From Alphaproteobacteria bacterium 41-28 (GTDB lineage: Bacteria > Pseudomonadota > Alphaproteobacteria > UBA9655), in NCBI GenBank assembly GCA_001897795.1, contig MKUL01000037.1, positions 1-64,000 of the forward strand: a stretch of DNA of 64,000 nt, written 5' to 3'. Below the pieces are notes generated by a model that saw only the letters and a list, made by a program, of their open reading frames with translations, did no database searches and was not told the origin of the DNA. This document shows positions 38,149-48,871 of this stretch, one piece after another. The position numbers and the translations under genes are program-made. Position 1 is the first letter of the stretch, and each line of letters starts with the position of its first letter.

Positions 38149-38457
38149 ATGCTTATGACGACAGTTCGAATTTATCAACCCTCACAAACTGCTATGCAAT
38201 CAGGTAAAGGAAAAACGAAACATTGGATGGTTGAGTACGAAACAAAAGACCCAATGATATCTGAACCTTTTATGGGTTGGGTCGCGTCTATTGATACGCG
38301 TGAACAACTTCGTCTTTTTTTCCCATCCTTAGGAGAAGCGATTCAATTTGCCAAGGTTAAAGGCTTGCGGTATACAATTTGCAATCCCACGCGGGTTTCT
38401 ATGGTTCCTAAAAGTTATGGAACGAATTTTACCTGCCCCCGTATGAGGGCTATGTAA
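38149..38457 (+). CDS. NDUFS4-like electron transport chain complex I accessory subunit
   Basis: VRIYQPSQTAMQSGKGKTKHWMVEYE...MGWVASIDTREQLRLFFPSLGEAIQFAKVKGLRYTI; start at 38149 or 38155 rather than the 38008 of the ORF track. Confidence 0.85.
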   Translation: MLMTTVRIYQPSQTAMQSGKGKTKHWMVEYETKDPMISEPFMGWVASIDTREQLRLFFPSLGEAIQFAKVKGLRYTICNPTRVSMVPKSYGTNFTCPRMRAM

Positions 38458-38516
38458 TTTTCTTGCACCTATAAACAATCATGAGTATATATTTGTCATA
38501 AATAGAAAATGTGGCT

Positions 38517-38642
38517 TTCTGGATTGCTTCGTCGTTTCACTCCTCGCAATCTTTAGCCCCGGGCTTGACCCGGGGGACGGCGTGGTTCCTCGCTTCCGCG
38601 AGGACAAGCATTGCGAGGCCCTAGGGGCCGAAGCAATCTAAA
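38517..38642. repeat. family A intergenic repeat
   Basis: CTGGATTGCTTCGTCGTTTCACTCCTCGCAATC...CATTGCGAGGCCCTAGGGGCCGAAGCAATC. Confidence 0.8.
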
Positions 38643-38669
38643 CATCACCACAGTCTAACTATTTAAAAA

Positions 38670-38744
<75 letters not shown>

Positions 38745-38771
38745 TTCCTCCATTGTCTTAATTTATTGAGT

Positions 38772-39134
38772 TTATCGTTTGTTGCACGTAATTACACATC
38801 CCTCACGGCTAATTGTACATACCCCTCTTTCAGCATTATTAAAAGTGCAACTGCTAAAACTATAGGTTTTGATATCTGAAATTGTTAGAGAAACAATTGC
38901 ACCTTGATTGTAAAAACACTCTATAACTTGAGTAGCTGGGTGCCAAATCGCCACCTTAGAAAAAACCTGGTTGCCATCTGTTTTCTCCTTATCAAAAACT
39001 TTTAATCCATTTTCGGTCGCCCCCACGACTCCTGAATTAATCGTTGGACAAATACCCATCCGATCTGACTTTGTCTGGGGGATTACACCAAAAAAGCCCA
39101 TAGCTGCGATACTTGATAAAAGAACTTTTTTCAT
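38772..39134 (-). CDS. small exported Cys-rich protein
   Basis: Signal peptide; GICPTINS...IECFYNQGAIVSLTISDIKTYSFSSCTFNNAERGVCTISREGCVITCNKR. Confidence 0.7.
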   Translation of the reverse strand: MKKVLLSSIAAMGFFGVIPQTKSDRMGICPTINSGVVGATENGLKVFDKEKTDGNQVFSKVAIWHPATQVIECFYNQGAIVSLTISDIKTYSFSSCTFNNAERGVCTISREGCVITCNKR

Positions 39135-39221
39135 ATCTTTTCTCCGCTTGTATATTTTTTTGTCGCCTTTTAAGAATGCGGGAAATGTATTAATGAATAG
39201 TAAAAAATAAAATTGATTGCC

Positions 39222-40331
39222 TTATTTACCGTTTTCTTCTCTCGTAATCCATCCTCCCCCCAAGACACGATTTCCATCATAAAATACACAAGCTTGACCA
39301 GCTGCAACGCCGTATTCTGGATTTAAAAATACGATGCGAGCATGACTCTCCTTTTCAAGATAAACCTTTGCGGGCACAGGTGGGCGAGTTGATCGGACCT
39401 TAACCTCACAATGGATAGGAGAAAGCATGTCCTCTCCCAGCCAATTTACGTCTTTGACCCAAATTTCTGTGCGTGCCAAAGCCTCATAAGGGCCGACAAC
39501 CACTTGGTGGGATTCAGGATTCAGGCGAATGACATAAAGGGCATCACAGCCTCCAATCCCCAAACCTTTTCTCTGTCCGATTGTATAGTTGATAATGCCT
39601 TTATGACGTCCTAAAACCCGGCCATCAATGTGGACAATCTCCCCCTCCTCAAGAGCTCCTGGCCGAAGCTTTTCAAGAACGCTGACATAAGATCCATTCG
39701 GAACAAAGCAAATATCTTGGCTGTCCGGCTTTTCTGCGACCTCAAGACCAAAACGAAGGGCATGTTCACGGGTTTCCGTTTTAGGCATCCCTCCTAATGG
39801 AAACCTTAAGAAATCTAGCTGATTTTGAGTTGTGGTAAAAAGAAAATAACTTTGATCGCGTGTGGGATCAACGGCTCTGTGAAGTTCAGCTCCCTTCTCT
39901 GCTGCAATGCGCTGCACGTAATGGCCCGTCACAAGTGCTTTAGCTCCCAAGTCGCGGGCTGTTGTGAGAAGGTCCTTAAATTTCACTTGCTGATTACACC
40001 GGACACAAGGAATAGGCGTTTCACCCTTTAGATAGCTATCGGCAAAGTCCTCAATCACAGCTTGGCTAAAGCGGGATTCATAATCCAGCACATAATGGGA
40101 AATACCGAGCTTATCACAGACCTGTCGGGCATCATAAATGTCTTGGCCAGCGCAACACGCCCCTTTCTTCCCCAAGGCCATGCCCTGGTCATAAAGCTGG
40201 AGGGTCATGCCAATCACCTCAAATCCTGCTTCAACCATCAGAGCAGCAGCAACAGAACTATCAACGCCTCCGGACATGGCGACAACAATGCGCGTATCTT
40301 TGGGGTTTGTTTCAAAACCAAGAAGATTCAT
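39222..40331 (-). CDS. mnmA: tRNA-specific 2-thiouridylase
   Basis: [40 protein letters not shown]; probable start [12 protein letters not shown] at about 40331, ORF extends to 40430. Confidence 0.95.
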   Translation of the reverse strand: MNLLGFETNPKDTRIVVAMSGGVDSSVAAALMVEAGFEVIGMTLQLYDQGMALGKKGACCAGQDIYDARQVCDKLGISHYVLDYESRFSQAVIEDFADSYLKGETPIPCVRCNQQVKFKDLLTTARDLGAKALVTGHYVQRIAAEKGAELHRAVDPTRDQSYFLFTTTQNQLDFLRFPLGGMPKTETREHALRFGLEVAEKPDSQDICFVPNGSYVSVLEKLRPGALEEGEIVHIDGRVLGRHKGIINYTIGQRKGLGIGGCDALYVIRLNPESHQVVVGPYEALARTEIWVKDVNWLGEDMLSPIHCEVKVRSTRPPVPAKVYLEKESHARIVFLNPEYGVAAGQACVFYDGNRVLGGGWITREENGK

Positions 40332-40398
40332 GGGATTCTCACTTACTCTTAATTCGTGGCATTTATGCCACTCTTTCAAAGCCTGAGCAAGTCTTAAC

Positions 40399-40671
40399 TC
40401 ATTCGATCGTAAAACCCCCAGGAAGCGCACGGCGAGCCATGACGATCGTCTCGGGGCTTAAGGAGGTGGCGTTGCAAAAATCCAGCAAAATCGTATCGTT
40501 GGAGAGTATGGCGTCGAGGACACCCCCTAAAAGATCGGGTTCTCGGATCCGCTTTTTAAGTTCTTGGGGTGTCAGGCCTGTAGTCATTAAAAAATGAGAC
40601 AAAAGTTTATCATCTCTGACTAAAAAAGAGAGAGCTTGCAGGGCAATCGTTTCAGCTTGCTCGCTTTTCAT
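40399..40671 (-). CDS. DUF3572 protein
   Basis: [33 protein letters not shown]...FLGGVLD-like pattern. Confidence 0.8.
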   Translation of the reverse strand: MKSEQAETIALQALSFLVRDDKLLSHFLMTTGLTPQELKKRIREPDLLGGVLDAILSNDTILLDFCNATSLSPETIVMARRALPGGFTIE

Positions 40672-40674
40672 GAC

Positions 40675-41031
40675 TTAAAGCTCTTTATCATTCATCACCA
40701 TTTCACATGCTGCTTCCCAGCATTTTCCGAGTTCTTTTCGAATGCGATGCTCGCTAATCTTGATTTTGGCTGCCTTCAAATCTCGCAGCACCTTGTGAAG
40801 CACATCATCCTCATGGGTTTTTTGGCAATCTGCTAGAATAACTTCCGCTATATAGCGTTCTGCCTTTTCACTTTTATATCCTAATAGACCAGCAGCCCAT
40901 AGGCCAAAAAGGTGATTCCGTTTGGTATTTATTCGAAATTTCAGTTCTTCATCATGAAGAAATTTCGCCTCAAAGGCTCTTTCACGTCGCGTAAAGCCAT
41001 TCATGGATTTGCCCATGTCCCTGTTTCTCAT
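40675..41031 (-). CDS. DUF1476 (F1-ATPase inhibitor zeta-like subunit)
   Basis: FTRRERAFEAKFLHDEELKFRINTKRNHLFGLWAAGLLG. Confidence 0.88.
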   Translation of the reverse strand: MRNRDMGKSMNGFTRRERAFEAKFLHDEELKFRINTKRNHLFGLWAAGLLGYKSEKAERYIAEVILADCQKTHEDDVLHKVLRDLKAAKIKISEHRIRKELGKCWEAACEMVMNDKEL

Positions 41032-41095
41032 GAAATCTTTTTTATTTTCTTGTGCATTCTACATCACTTCGAGATATGATCAATATAAAGAAATA

Positions 41096-41282
41096 GTAAC
41101 CACTCACCACGTTGTGTCATCCTTGGCAAGAAAAGGTTGCTTTTTCAAAGAAAAGCTTACCTTTTCTTGGCCGAGGATCTCTGGGGGTACTAAGATCCTC
41201 GGTCAAGAAATGCTAAAGTTTTCCTTTGGAAAACTAAGCATTTCTTACCAAGGATGACACCGAGTGTGGGATGGATGGTTAC
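41096..41282. repeat. family B palindromic repeat directly upstream of ubiE
   Basis: GTAACCACTCACCACGTTGTGTCATCCTTGGCAAGAAAAGG...CTTACCAAGGATGACACCGAGTGTGGGATGGATGGTTAC. Confidence 0.85.
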
Positions 41283-41311
41283 AAGAAATAAAGTCAGGAA
41301 AGATTAAAAGC

Positions 41312-42064
41312 ATGGCTAAAGGTCAGCCTCCTTCAAAAAAAGTCTTTGATTTTGGATTTGAAAAGGTTTCTGCTGCCGAAAAAACGGAGAAAGTAACCCA
41401 TGTTTTTGAGCGTGTGGCCACCCGTTATGACTTGATGAATGATGTGATGAGTTTGGGACTCCATCGTTTATGGAAAAACTGGTTTGTGGAAAGCCTTCCC
41501 TTACGACATGAGGGGGTTTACTTGGACGTTGCTGGAGGTACGGGAGATATTGCCAAGGCTATTTCTGAGCGCCTCACCCATTTCCGTTTTCATGCCCACA
41601 TCACAGTCTCCGATATCAATCCTGCCATGATTGCCGTGGGGCAAAAAAGGTATCCTCATTTATCTTGGGTTTGCTCGAATGCAGAAGATTTACCCCTTGA
41701 GGATCATTCAGTCGATGTGTACACCATTGCCTTTGGATTACGAAATGTCACCCACCGAGAAAAAGCCATCTCCGAAGCTTACCGTGTTCTGCGCCCCGGC
41801 GGAAAATTTGCCTGTCTTGAATTTTCTCAAGTCATTCCGCCCCTTCAAAAGCTCTATGATTTTTATTCTTTCCATCTCATTCCAAGAATGGGAGAATGGA
41901 TTGCTCAAGATAAGGAAGCTTATCAATATCTGAGTGAAAGCATTAGGACCTTCCTTACACGAGAAGAACTCTTGAGCCTGATGAGGAAAGTTGGATTTGA
42001 AAGGGCTGGTTACGAAACCTCAACAGGAGGAATTGTTGCCCTTCATACGGGTTATAAACTTTAA
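41312..42064 (+). CDS. ubiE: demethylmenaquinone/ubiquinone methyltransferase
   Basis: VFERVATRYDLMNDVMSLGLHRLWKN, LDVAGGTGDIA; the ORF-track start at 41264 lies inside the family B repeat. Confidence 0.95.
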   Translation: MAKGQPPSKKVFDFGFEKVSAAEKTEKVTHVFERVATRYDLMNDVMSLGLHRLWKNWFVESLPLRHEGVYLDVAGGTGDIAKAISERLTHFRFHAHITVSDINPAMIAVGQKRYPHLSWVCSNAEDLPLEDHSVDVYTIAFGLRNVTHREKAISEAYRVLRPGGKFACLEFSQVIPPLQKLYDFYSFHLIPRMGEWIAQDKEAYQYLSESIRTFLTREELLSLMRKVGFERAGYETSTGGIVALHTGYKL

Positions 42065-42069
42065 GCACC

Positions 42070-42558
42070 ATGAACTTTAAGATTGCAGGGGCTTTTAAGA
42101 TCGGTCATGATGACCGCGTTTTTAATATTGGGGAAAGGGAGAGTATGAGCTTACCATTAGATTATAGGCCTAACGACAAAGAACCGTACATGAGTCCGCA
42201 GCAACTTGAGTACTTTCGACAAAAATTGTTGAAATGGAAAGAAGAGTTACAAAGGGAATCAGTGGAAACCTTGCATCACATGCAAGAAGAAACCGTAAAT
42301 GAAGCCGATGTAAATGATAGAGCTTCAACGGAAACTGACCGTACCTTTGAGCTAAGAACACGTGATCGGGAACGGAAGTTGATTCAGAAGATCAATCAGG
42401 CCCTTGAGCGCATTGATGATGGAACCTATGGATACTGCGAAGAAACAGGCGTTCCCATTGGTATTGCGCGCCTTGATGCTCGTCCCATTGCGACCTTATG
42501 TCTCGAAGCCCAGGAACTCCACGAGCGTCTGGAAAAAACCCACCGGGAAGAAGCGTAG
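42070..42558 (+). CDS. dksA: DksA/TraR-family RNA polymerase-binding protein
   Basis: MSPQQLEYFRQKLLKWKEEL, YGYCEETGVPIGIARLDARPIATLCLEAQE; the actual start is probably downstream of 42070 (MSLPLDYRPND). Confidence 0.93.
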   Translation: MNFKIAGAFKIGHDDRVFNIGERESMSLPLDYRPNDKEPYMSPQQLEYFRQKLLKWKEELQRESVETLHHMQEETVNEADVNDRASTETDRTFELRTRDRERKLIQKINQALERIDDGTYGYCEETGVPIGIARLDARPIATLCLEAQELHERLEKTHREEA

Positions 42559-42614
42559 GGGTAGGTTATTGGGGATTAGTGGTTTGATATTAAACTGAGT
42601 CGGATTCCCCAAAT

Positions 42615-42836
42615 GTGTCATCCTTGGCAAGAAAAGCTTTGCCCTAGCGTAGCAGGGTATTAGCTTTTCTTGGCCGAGGATCTATTTAAGAACAGTGAAT
42701 CTTCTATATTTTACTGAAGCTGATAGCTTGCCCTTATGGCCTAGGCTTCGCCGAAGTGTGAAGTGAGAGGTCCTCGGCCAAGAAATTGCTAATGTTTTCC
42801 TCTGGAAAACAAAGCATTTCTTGCCAAGGATGACAC
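42615..42836. repeat. family B palindromic repeat
   Basis: GTGTCATCCTTGGCAAGAAAAGC...CTTTTCTTGGCCGAGGATC...GGTCCTCGGCCAAGAAAT...GCATTTCTTGCCAAGGATGACAC. Confidence 0.85.
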
Positions 42837-42949
42837 TTCATGGGAGCTAATAATGTGCGTTCTTAATGAGTTATATAATCATAAAACCGGGTCTTTAACT
42901 AAAACTAGGTTTAATTAGTAAATTAGAAAAGCTTATCTAGGAGATAAAA

Positions 42950-43249
42950 ATGAAAATGCACAATCCTCCCCACCCAAGGGAAATCGTGAAGGAGCTTTAC
43001 CTTGAGCCTCTTCATTTAACCGTAACAGACGCAGCAAAGGGTTTGCATATTACTCGAAAGACTCTATCATCCATTATTAATGGGCGCGCAGGTGTGAGTT
43101 CTGAGATGGCTTTAAGATTCGCTAAAGCCTTTAATACGACAGCTGAAAGTTGGTTGAATCTTCAGCAGCACTATAATCTTTGGCATTCTCAACAAGAAAT
43201 TGATGTGTCAGAAGTAAAGGTTTTTATCTGGCCACGAGCGAGTCGTTAG
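42950..43249 (+). CDS. higA: HigA-family (XRE) antitoxin, orphan
   Basis: [71 protein letters not shown]. Confidence 0.88.
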   Translation: MKMHNPPHPREIVKELYLEPLHLTVTDAAKGLHITRKTLSSIINGRAGVSSEMALRFAKAFNTTAESWLNLQQHYNLWHSQQEIDVSEVKVFIWPRASR

Positions 43250-44576
43250 GGGTGAGGGTTACTTTTTCAAGAACATCACGTTGGCGCGCTTCAAGAGCGG
43301 ATGCAGAAAAATCCTGAATAAGTTCTTCAAAAATCTGGTGCCAGTTGACCTCGGCTTTCAAATGCATAAAAACAGAACCAAGTCCCACAGCCGCTCGATC
43401 CATAAATACAAATTCTCGAGGAGGTTTGACACCTCCTCGGCGTTTGAGTTCATCTAGAACGGCGCCTGCAACTTTCCTCCCTCGGTGACCGGATTGTGTT
43501 TCTTCAATGGGTCTTATACGATCATCCAAGAGAGGCTCATACAAAAACTGTGCCCAAAGGTTTAAGATCTCTATCAATTCTTTATCAATATCCTTAAAAC
43601 CCCAGGTGCGATAAGCATGAACGGCGAGTTCTTCATCCTGGGTTTGAAGCGCTTTATAGAGATCTAAAACACCTTGAATAAGCGGAGCTTTAAAAACACG
43701 AATACAACCAAAATCAAGAAGGTTCAGTTTTTCTTGTTTGCTCCAGGAATAATTCCCAAGATGGGGATCTCCGTGTAAAATGCCATAATGATAAAGGGGA
43801 TAATACCAAACCTTAAAAAGAGATGCTGAAACCTTATTTCTTAAGGATTGCGGAGCCTCTTTGAGGGTTAATAATTTTTCTCCTTCGAGCCAAGACATGG
43901 TTAAAAGACGCGGGGTTGTGAGTGAATCAACAACTTCAGGTACTTCGGCAAAGGGAAAAATACTGAGCATTTCCTTGAAAAGCTTTATGTTCTTTGCTTC
44001 CAAGAGATAATCCAGCTCTTCTCGCAAACGATCGCCAATCTCAAGCCGCAGATTTTCCGTGTCAAGTGCGCCACTATAAATTTCAAATGATCTTAAGATG
44101 AACTTGAGTTGGTTTAAATCCGCTTCTACGGCCGACCCCATTTCAGGATATTGAAGTTTACAGGCAAGATGCCGGCCCTCTAAATCAATGACCTTATGGA
44201 CCTGTCCTAAGGACGCTGCCGCAGAGGCATGGGGTTCAAATTCAAGAAAATGAGTTTGCCAATCAGATCCCAGCTCTGCCTGCATGCGTCTTTTGACAAA
44301 AGGCCATCCCATAGGAAGAGCATTAGACTGAAGTTCAAGGAAAGCAGTCGCATATTCTTCCGGCAATATATCAGGAACAGTGGCAAGAATTTGGGCGATT
44401 TTCATTAAGGGACCTTTGAGATGCCCAAGGGTTTCTTTAAGATCCTCCGCATGCTGAGGTTCGTTTATTGAAATTCCGAGATAGCGATCCCCAAAAAGGC
44501 GGGCCATAAGACCCCCAACGGCCGTGGTTACATTAGTGTATCGCTTGAAACGGCCGGTAAGAGAATCTTCGCTCAT
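43224..44576 (-). CDS. ABC1/UbiB-family kinase-like protein
   Basis: [42 protein letters not shown]. Confidence 0.92.
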   Translation of the reverse strand: MSEDSLTGRFKRYTNVTTAVGGLMARLFGDRYLGISINEPQHAEDLKETLGHLKGPLMKIAQILATVPDILPEEYATAFLELQSNALPMGWPFVKRRMQAELGSDWQTHFLEFEPHASAAASLGQVHKVIDLEGRHLACKLQYPEMGSAVEADLNQLKFILRSFEIYSGALDTENLRLEIGDRLREELDYLLEAKNIKLFKEMLSIFPFAEVPEVVDSLTTPRLLTMSWLEGEKLLTLKEAPQSLRNKVSASLFKVWYYPLYHYGILHGDPHLGNYSWSKQEKLNLLDFGCIRVFKAPLIQGVLDLYKALQTQDEELAVHAYRTWGFKDIDKELIEILNLWAQFLYEPLLDDRIRPIEETQSGHRGRKVAGAVLDELKRRGGVKPPREFVFMDRAAVGLGSVFMHLKAEVNWHQIFEELIQDFSASALEARQRDVLEKVTLTPNDSLVAR

Positions 44577-46003
44577 TGATCTTGTGCGACCTTAATGCTG
44601 GCAATACGCAGAATATTGGTTGATCCTGAAACCCGAAAAGGAACACCAGCCGTCACCACAATTCGATCATTGATCCGAGCGAATCCTTCTTCTTCAGCCA
44701 CTTGACACGCATTCGCCACGGCTTCCGAAAAGCCCCTGACCTCTTCGCTTTTTACGGAATGAACACCCCATACAATCGAAAGCTTACGCGCTATGCTTAA
44801 CTCGGGTGTAATAGCGAGAATGGGAACTTCAGGACGTTCTCGTGCCGCCCTTAACGTGGTGGCTCCCGTACTTGTGAACGTAACGATCGCCGCGGCTTGA
44901 ATGGTATGTGCAACTTGACGTGCTGCTGCTGTAATCGCATCTGACGTTGTTGATTCAGGCTCAGGTAAGCTCGCTTCCTGCATTTTACGATAAAAAGGGT
45001 CTTGTTCCACATGTGTAATGATGCGGTCCATGATAGCCACAGATTCAAGAGGATAGTCACCGGATGCGGATTCAGCGGATAGCATGACTGCATCCGTCCC
45101 ATCATATATGGCTGTTGCTACATCGGATGCTTCCGCCCGTGTGGGGGTCGGTGATTTAATCATAGATTCTAGCATTTGTGTGGCAACAACGACTGGTTTC
45201 CCAGCTTTGCGGCAACATCGGATAATCCGTTTTTGAATGCTGGGGACTTCCTCAGGTGCCATTTCAACCCCTAAATCACCCCGTGCTACCATAATCGCAT
45301 CCGATAGCTGGACAATCTCTTCTAAATGTTCAATCGCAAGGGGTTTTTCAAGTTTAGAAATTATACCGGCTTGGTTGCCGATGAGCTCTTTTGCCTCAAG
45401 AACATCACTGGGACATTGGACAAAGGAAAGAGCCACCCAATCGACGCCTAATTCAAGTCCAAAAGCCAAATCTTTTCGGTCTTTAGGCGTCATCGCAGAA
45501 ATAGGTAAAGCGACAGCGGGAATATTAAAGCCTTTTCGATCGGAGAGCGGTCCTGCTGTGATGACGCGTGTTTCAATTTTCTGAGGCGTACTTTGTTTGA
45601 CACGTAGACGAATTTTTCCGTCATCCAAAAGGATATCTGTATTTTCCTTGAGTGCTTCGAAGATTTCAGGATGGGGGAGGAAGACGCGTGTTTGATCCCC
45701 CGGCGATTCATTCTGATCTAGGACGAATGTTTGCCCTTCTTCTAACAAAATACTTTTATGCTGAAAGGTCCCAATCCGGAGTTTAGGTCCCTGAAGATCT
45801 AGCAAAATACCAATAGGGCGCCCTACTTTTTTTTCTATGTCCCTAATAATCCGATGTCGCGTTTGGTGATCTTCATGACTTCCGTGAGAAAAGTTCAAAC
45901 GGAAAACATCAACCCCCGCTAGAAAGAGCTTTTCAATCATTTCGGTAGATGAGCTCGAAGGACCTAAAGTAGCCGTTATTTTCGCAGAGCGGTGGCGACG
46001 CAT
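44573..46003 (-). CDS. pyk: pyruvate kinase
   Basis: RSAKITATLGPSSSS, ILLDLQGPKLRIG, MVARGDLGVEMAPEEVP, DGTDAVMLSAESASGDYP. Confidence 0.97.
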   Translation of the reverse strand: MRRHRSAKITATLGPSSSSTEMIEKLFLAGVDVFRLNFSHGSHEDHQTRHRIIRDIEKKVGRPIGILLDLQGPKLRIGTFQHKSILLEEGQTFVLDQNESPGDQTRVFLPHPEIFEALKENTDILLDDGKIRLRVKQSTPQKIETRVITAGPLSDRKGFNIPAVALPISAMTPKDRKDLAFGLELGVDWVALSFVQCPSDVLEAKELIGNQAGIISKLEKPLAIEHLEEIVQLSDAIMVARGDLGVEMAPEEVPSIQKRIIRCCRKAGKPVVVATQMLESMIKSPTPTRAEASDVATAIYDGTDAVMLSAESASGDYPLESVAIMDRIITHVEQDPFYRKMQEASLPEPESTTSDAITAAARQVAHTIQAAAIVTFTSTGATTLRAARERPEVPILAITPELSIARKLSIVWGVHSVKSEEVRGFSEAVANACQVAEEEGFARINDRIVVTAGVPFRVSGSTNILRIASIKVAQDQ

Positions 46004-46124
46004 GTATCAACTCCTTATACTAAAAGGATTATCGTTTCTTTTCATAGATTCGTAAATCCCCAATTGCCAAAATCAGAAAACCAGTTCTATAAAGGGATAC
46101 GTATTCACATTCAAGGAGAATCTT

Positions 46125-46403
46125 ATGAGTCAAGTCGGTGGTGTTTCAACAGCGCAACTTAAATCATTTATCGAACGTATTGAACGTCTCGAGGAAGAAA
46201 AGACGGCTATCGGTGAGCAAATTCGGGATGTCTTTGCAGAAGCCAAAGGTTCGGGTTTTGATATCAAAATTATTCGCCAGGTTCTTAAAATTCGAAAAAT
46301 GGAAACGAATGAGCGTTTAGAACAAGAGGAGCTTTTGGATCTTTATCTCACCGCGCTTGGGATGACGGCGTCTTCTTCGAGAGAAGAAGAATTAGCAGTA
46401 TAA
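46125..46403 (+). CDS. DUF2312 (GapR-like) protein
   Basis: LKSFIERIERLEEEKTAIGEQIRDVFAEAKGSGFDIKIIRQVLKIRKM. Confidence 0.93.
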   Translation: MSQVGGVSTAQLKSFIERIERLEEEKTAIGEQIRDVFAEAKGSGFDIKIIRQVLKIRKMETNERLEQEELLDLYLTALGMTASSSREEELAV

Positions 46404-46432
46404 AAAAGTGGCTTGTCGGGCCACTTTTCTAG
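46402..46432 (+). terminator. intrinsic terminator
   Basis: aaaaaagtggc-ttgtcgg-gccacttttct. Confidence 0.75.
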
Positions 46433-46471
46433 CTATCTGTCCTCACATAAATAAATAAATTTTACTGAGCT

Positions 46472-47020
46472 TTATATTTTTTTGAGGATAAGCGAAGAAG
46501 GAACATCAGTAATATTAATACCTTGACTCTTAAGTTCTTCGCTGTGTTCATTTACGGTTTTCATATACTCATCGAGATAGTATAGGCTCCATAAACGTCC
46601 TTTCGGATCTAGGCGTTTTGTTTTTTTAAGAGCTTTTAGTGCTTCATCAATCCCTTCGAGAATAGGCTTTGCTCCTTCCGTATATTTTACTTCGTATGCT
46701 ATAGCGTTTTCTAAGGTAAGGCTATATCGCTCAAACTCTCCGTCTTGATCAAATTCCATAAAGGAAGGCAGCCCGTCGATAGGAGAAGACATTGGAAACA
46801 CCCATGATTCCTCTGTTTCGTCCGTTCTAACAGACAAAGAAGATATTGTAGGTACCAATGACTCTACTGAATCGTCTGAAGAGGAGGGAGGAACGGATGA
46901 AAGACTGCTTAGAATTTTTGAGTCTTCTTCTTGTTTTTCCATAGCGAAAGAAGGTGAGGTCATCGATAAAAAACAGGTTGAAACCAATAAGGTTGCAGAA
47001 AAAGTTTTGAAATTTAACAT
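46472..47020 (-). CDS. exported hypothetical protein
   Basis: Signal peptide MLNFKTFSATLLVSTCFLSMTSPSFA; Ser-rich linker. Confidence 0.6.
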   Translation of the reverse strand: MLNFKTFSATLLVSTCFLSMTSPSFAMEKQEEDSKILSSLSSVPPSSSDDSVESLVPTISSLSVRTDETEESWVFPMSSPIDGLPSFMEFDQDGEFERYSLTLENAIAYEVKYTEGAKPILEGIDEALKALKKTKRLDPKGRLWSLYYLDEYMKTVNEHSEELKSQGINITDVPSSLILKKI

Positions 47021-47175
47021 GGAAAAACTCCTTTTTTAATTAATCCGGAACAAATAAGATATTTGATTAAAATAACTTTCTATTACTAAAATTCAATTTT
47101 AAAAATAAAATTTTTTTCTATTGTTTGTTTACATTTTTTTTCATCGGGGATTGCCGAAACTAAAAAACTGTCCTC

Positions 47176-48843
47176 TCATGCTTTACCTTTAGGCTTATGA
47201 GGTTTCACCCTTTCCTTCAGCCACGCTGTGGCATCTTCTGCTTTCATGGAACGGCCGATAAGGTAGCCTTGTCCCCCATCACATTTCCATTCTTTCAAAA
47301 GGTCGTATTCGTTCTGTGTTTCAATACCTTCTGCAATAACATCGAGGTTCAAATCATGGGCAAGGGCGATTGCATTTTTAACGATAGCGGTAGCAGTCGA
47401 ATTGTAGGAAATGGATTGGACAAAGAGTTTATCAATTTTAATTGCATTTACAGGGAGTTCAAAAAGATATTGTTGGGAAGCTTGTCCCGTTCCAAAATCA
47501 TCAATCGCAAGTCTTATGCCAATTTCACGTAAATTCTTTAAAGTAGCAACGAGAATTGACATGTTGGAGGCCACACAGGTTTCCGTAACCTCAACTTCAA
47601 GAAAGTGGGGAGGTATCTTATAGTTTTTTAAAAGATGGACGACGGTTTCAAAAATAGAGGGGTCTTGTAAATTTCTGATGGAGAAATTAACACTTATTGG
47701 AACCAGAAGTCCTTTGCGATTCCACTGATCCATTTGAGAAAGCGCCGTCTCTAAAACCCATCTTGTAAGAGGGGTAATGAGAAGGGTTTCTTCGATTAAA
47801 GGAACAAAATCCATCGGATTTACCAATCCCAACACGGGATCAGACCACCGAACAAGTGCTTCAAACCCCATTACTTTTCCTGTCTGAAGGTAGGCTTTGG
47901 GTTGGTATTCTAAAACAAGAGATTTGTTATCGATGGCCGTTTTGAATTGATTAAGAATCAACAAATTGTGTTCCGAAAAATCACCGATCGATTTGTCGAA
48001 ATGACTGATCCGTTCCGTTTGATTTTGGTTTGTCTTGATTGCAAGCTGAGCTTTTCGTATGAGATGATTTAGATCATTATCGTCATTGGGATAGCGGGAA
48101 ATTCCAAATCGCATTTCGACAAAAAGAGGGATCGTATTTACAAGATATGTGTTTTCTGACAGAGATTCGAAATTTTTCAAAATTTCGAGGACATGTTCTT
48201 CTTCAGGAATAAGGATAGCAAAACCATGGGCTCGGAGCCGGCCTAAAAAGCCATTTTTCCCAACACATTGCCGTAAACTATCAGCAACTTGCTTCGTCAG
48301 CTGATCCGTTCCCTCTTCACCAAGAGCAGCACTAATTTTCTGTATTTGATTGAGCTCAACAGCAACAACGATAAGGGTCTTATGTGTCATTTGGACGATT
48401 TCCGAAAAAATTTTAGTGAGCCCATGAAGATTTGGTAATCCTGTCAGAGGATCGGTGATTTGCTTCAATTCAAGTTCTTTTATGTATGCCCTGAAGATAG
48501 AGGCTCCAACGCCTGAAATGGCACCAACGAGAACAAAAATGATCATCCGCATAGCCCACGATAAAAAGGGTTGAGACTGCTCACTTATATATTGGGTTGG
48601 CATAAAAGGACTCATAAGAATCCCCGCAGCAACTCCCGCCCCAATACCTCCCTGTATGGAGAAGACCAGACCCGCAAGAATGACGGGAATATAGAGAATA
48701 TGAAGGTAAGCGAATTTCGTACCACCCGTCAGTTGCACGATAATATATCCTAGGAAAAGCATGAAAATAATCAAAAAACAGAGAAGAATTTTCGTTCTCT
48801 TGCTTGGGAAAATAAAGTGTTTATAAATGTCAAAAAAAGGCAT
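47176..48843 (-). CDS. membrane c-di-GMP protein with degenerate GGDEF and EAL domains
   Basis: N-terminal TM helices; GRLRAHGFAIL in place of the GGDEF motif; EAL features GFEALVRWSD, EVTET, IDDFGTGQAS, VIAEGIET. Confidence 0.9.
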   Translation of the reverse strand: MPFFDIYKHFIFPSKRTKILLCFLIIFMLFLGYIIVQLTGGTKFAYLHILYIPVILAGLVFSIQGGIGAGVAAGILMSPFMPTQYISEQSQPFLSWAMRMIIFVLVGAISGVGASIFRAYIKELELKQITDPLTGLPNLHGLTKIFSEIVQMTHKTLIVVAVELNQIQKISAALGEEGTDQLTKQVADSLRQCVGKNGFLGRLRAHGFAILIPEEEHVLEILKNFESLSENTYLVNTIPLFVEMRFGISRYPNDDNDLNHLIRKAQLAIKTNQNQTERISHFDKSIGDFSEHNLLILNQFKTAIDNKSLVLEYQPKAYLQTGKVMGFEALVRWSDPVLGLVNPMDFVPLIEETLLITPLTRWVLETALSQMDQWNRKGLLVPISVNFSIRNLQDPSIFETVVHLLKNYKIPPHFLEVEVTETCVASNMSILVATLKNLREIGIRLAIDDFGTGQASQQYLFELPVNAIKIDKLFVQSISYNSTATAIVKNAIALAHDLNLDVIAEGIETQNEYDLLKEWKCDGGQGYLIGRSMKAEDATAWLKERVKPHKPKGKA

Positions 48844-48871
48844 GTTTTTATTTTTATGATTTTATATATCT

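Noticed and set aside
41003-41257. 84-aa ORF ending KFSFGKLSISYQG
   Set aside because: Derived from the family B repeat upstream of ubiE; no coding support
42070-42558. Unusual DksA lacking a four-Cys zinc finger
   Set aside because: To my knowledge alphaproteobacterial DksA-type proteins often carry incomplete zinc-finger cysteines, so this is probably ordinary
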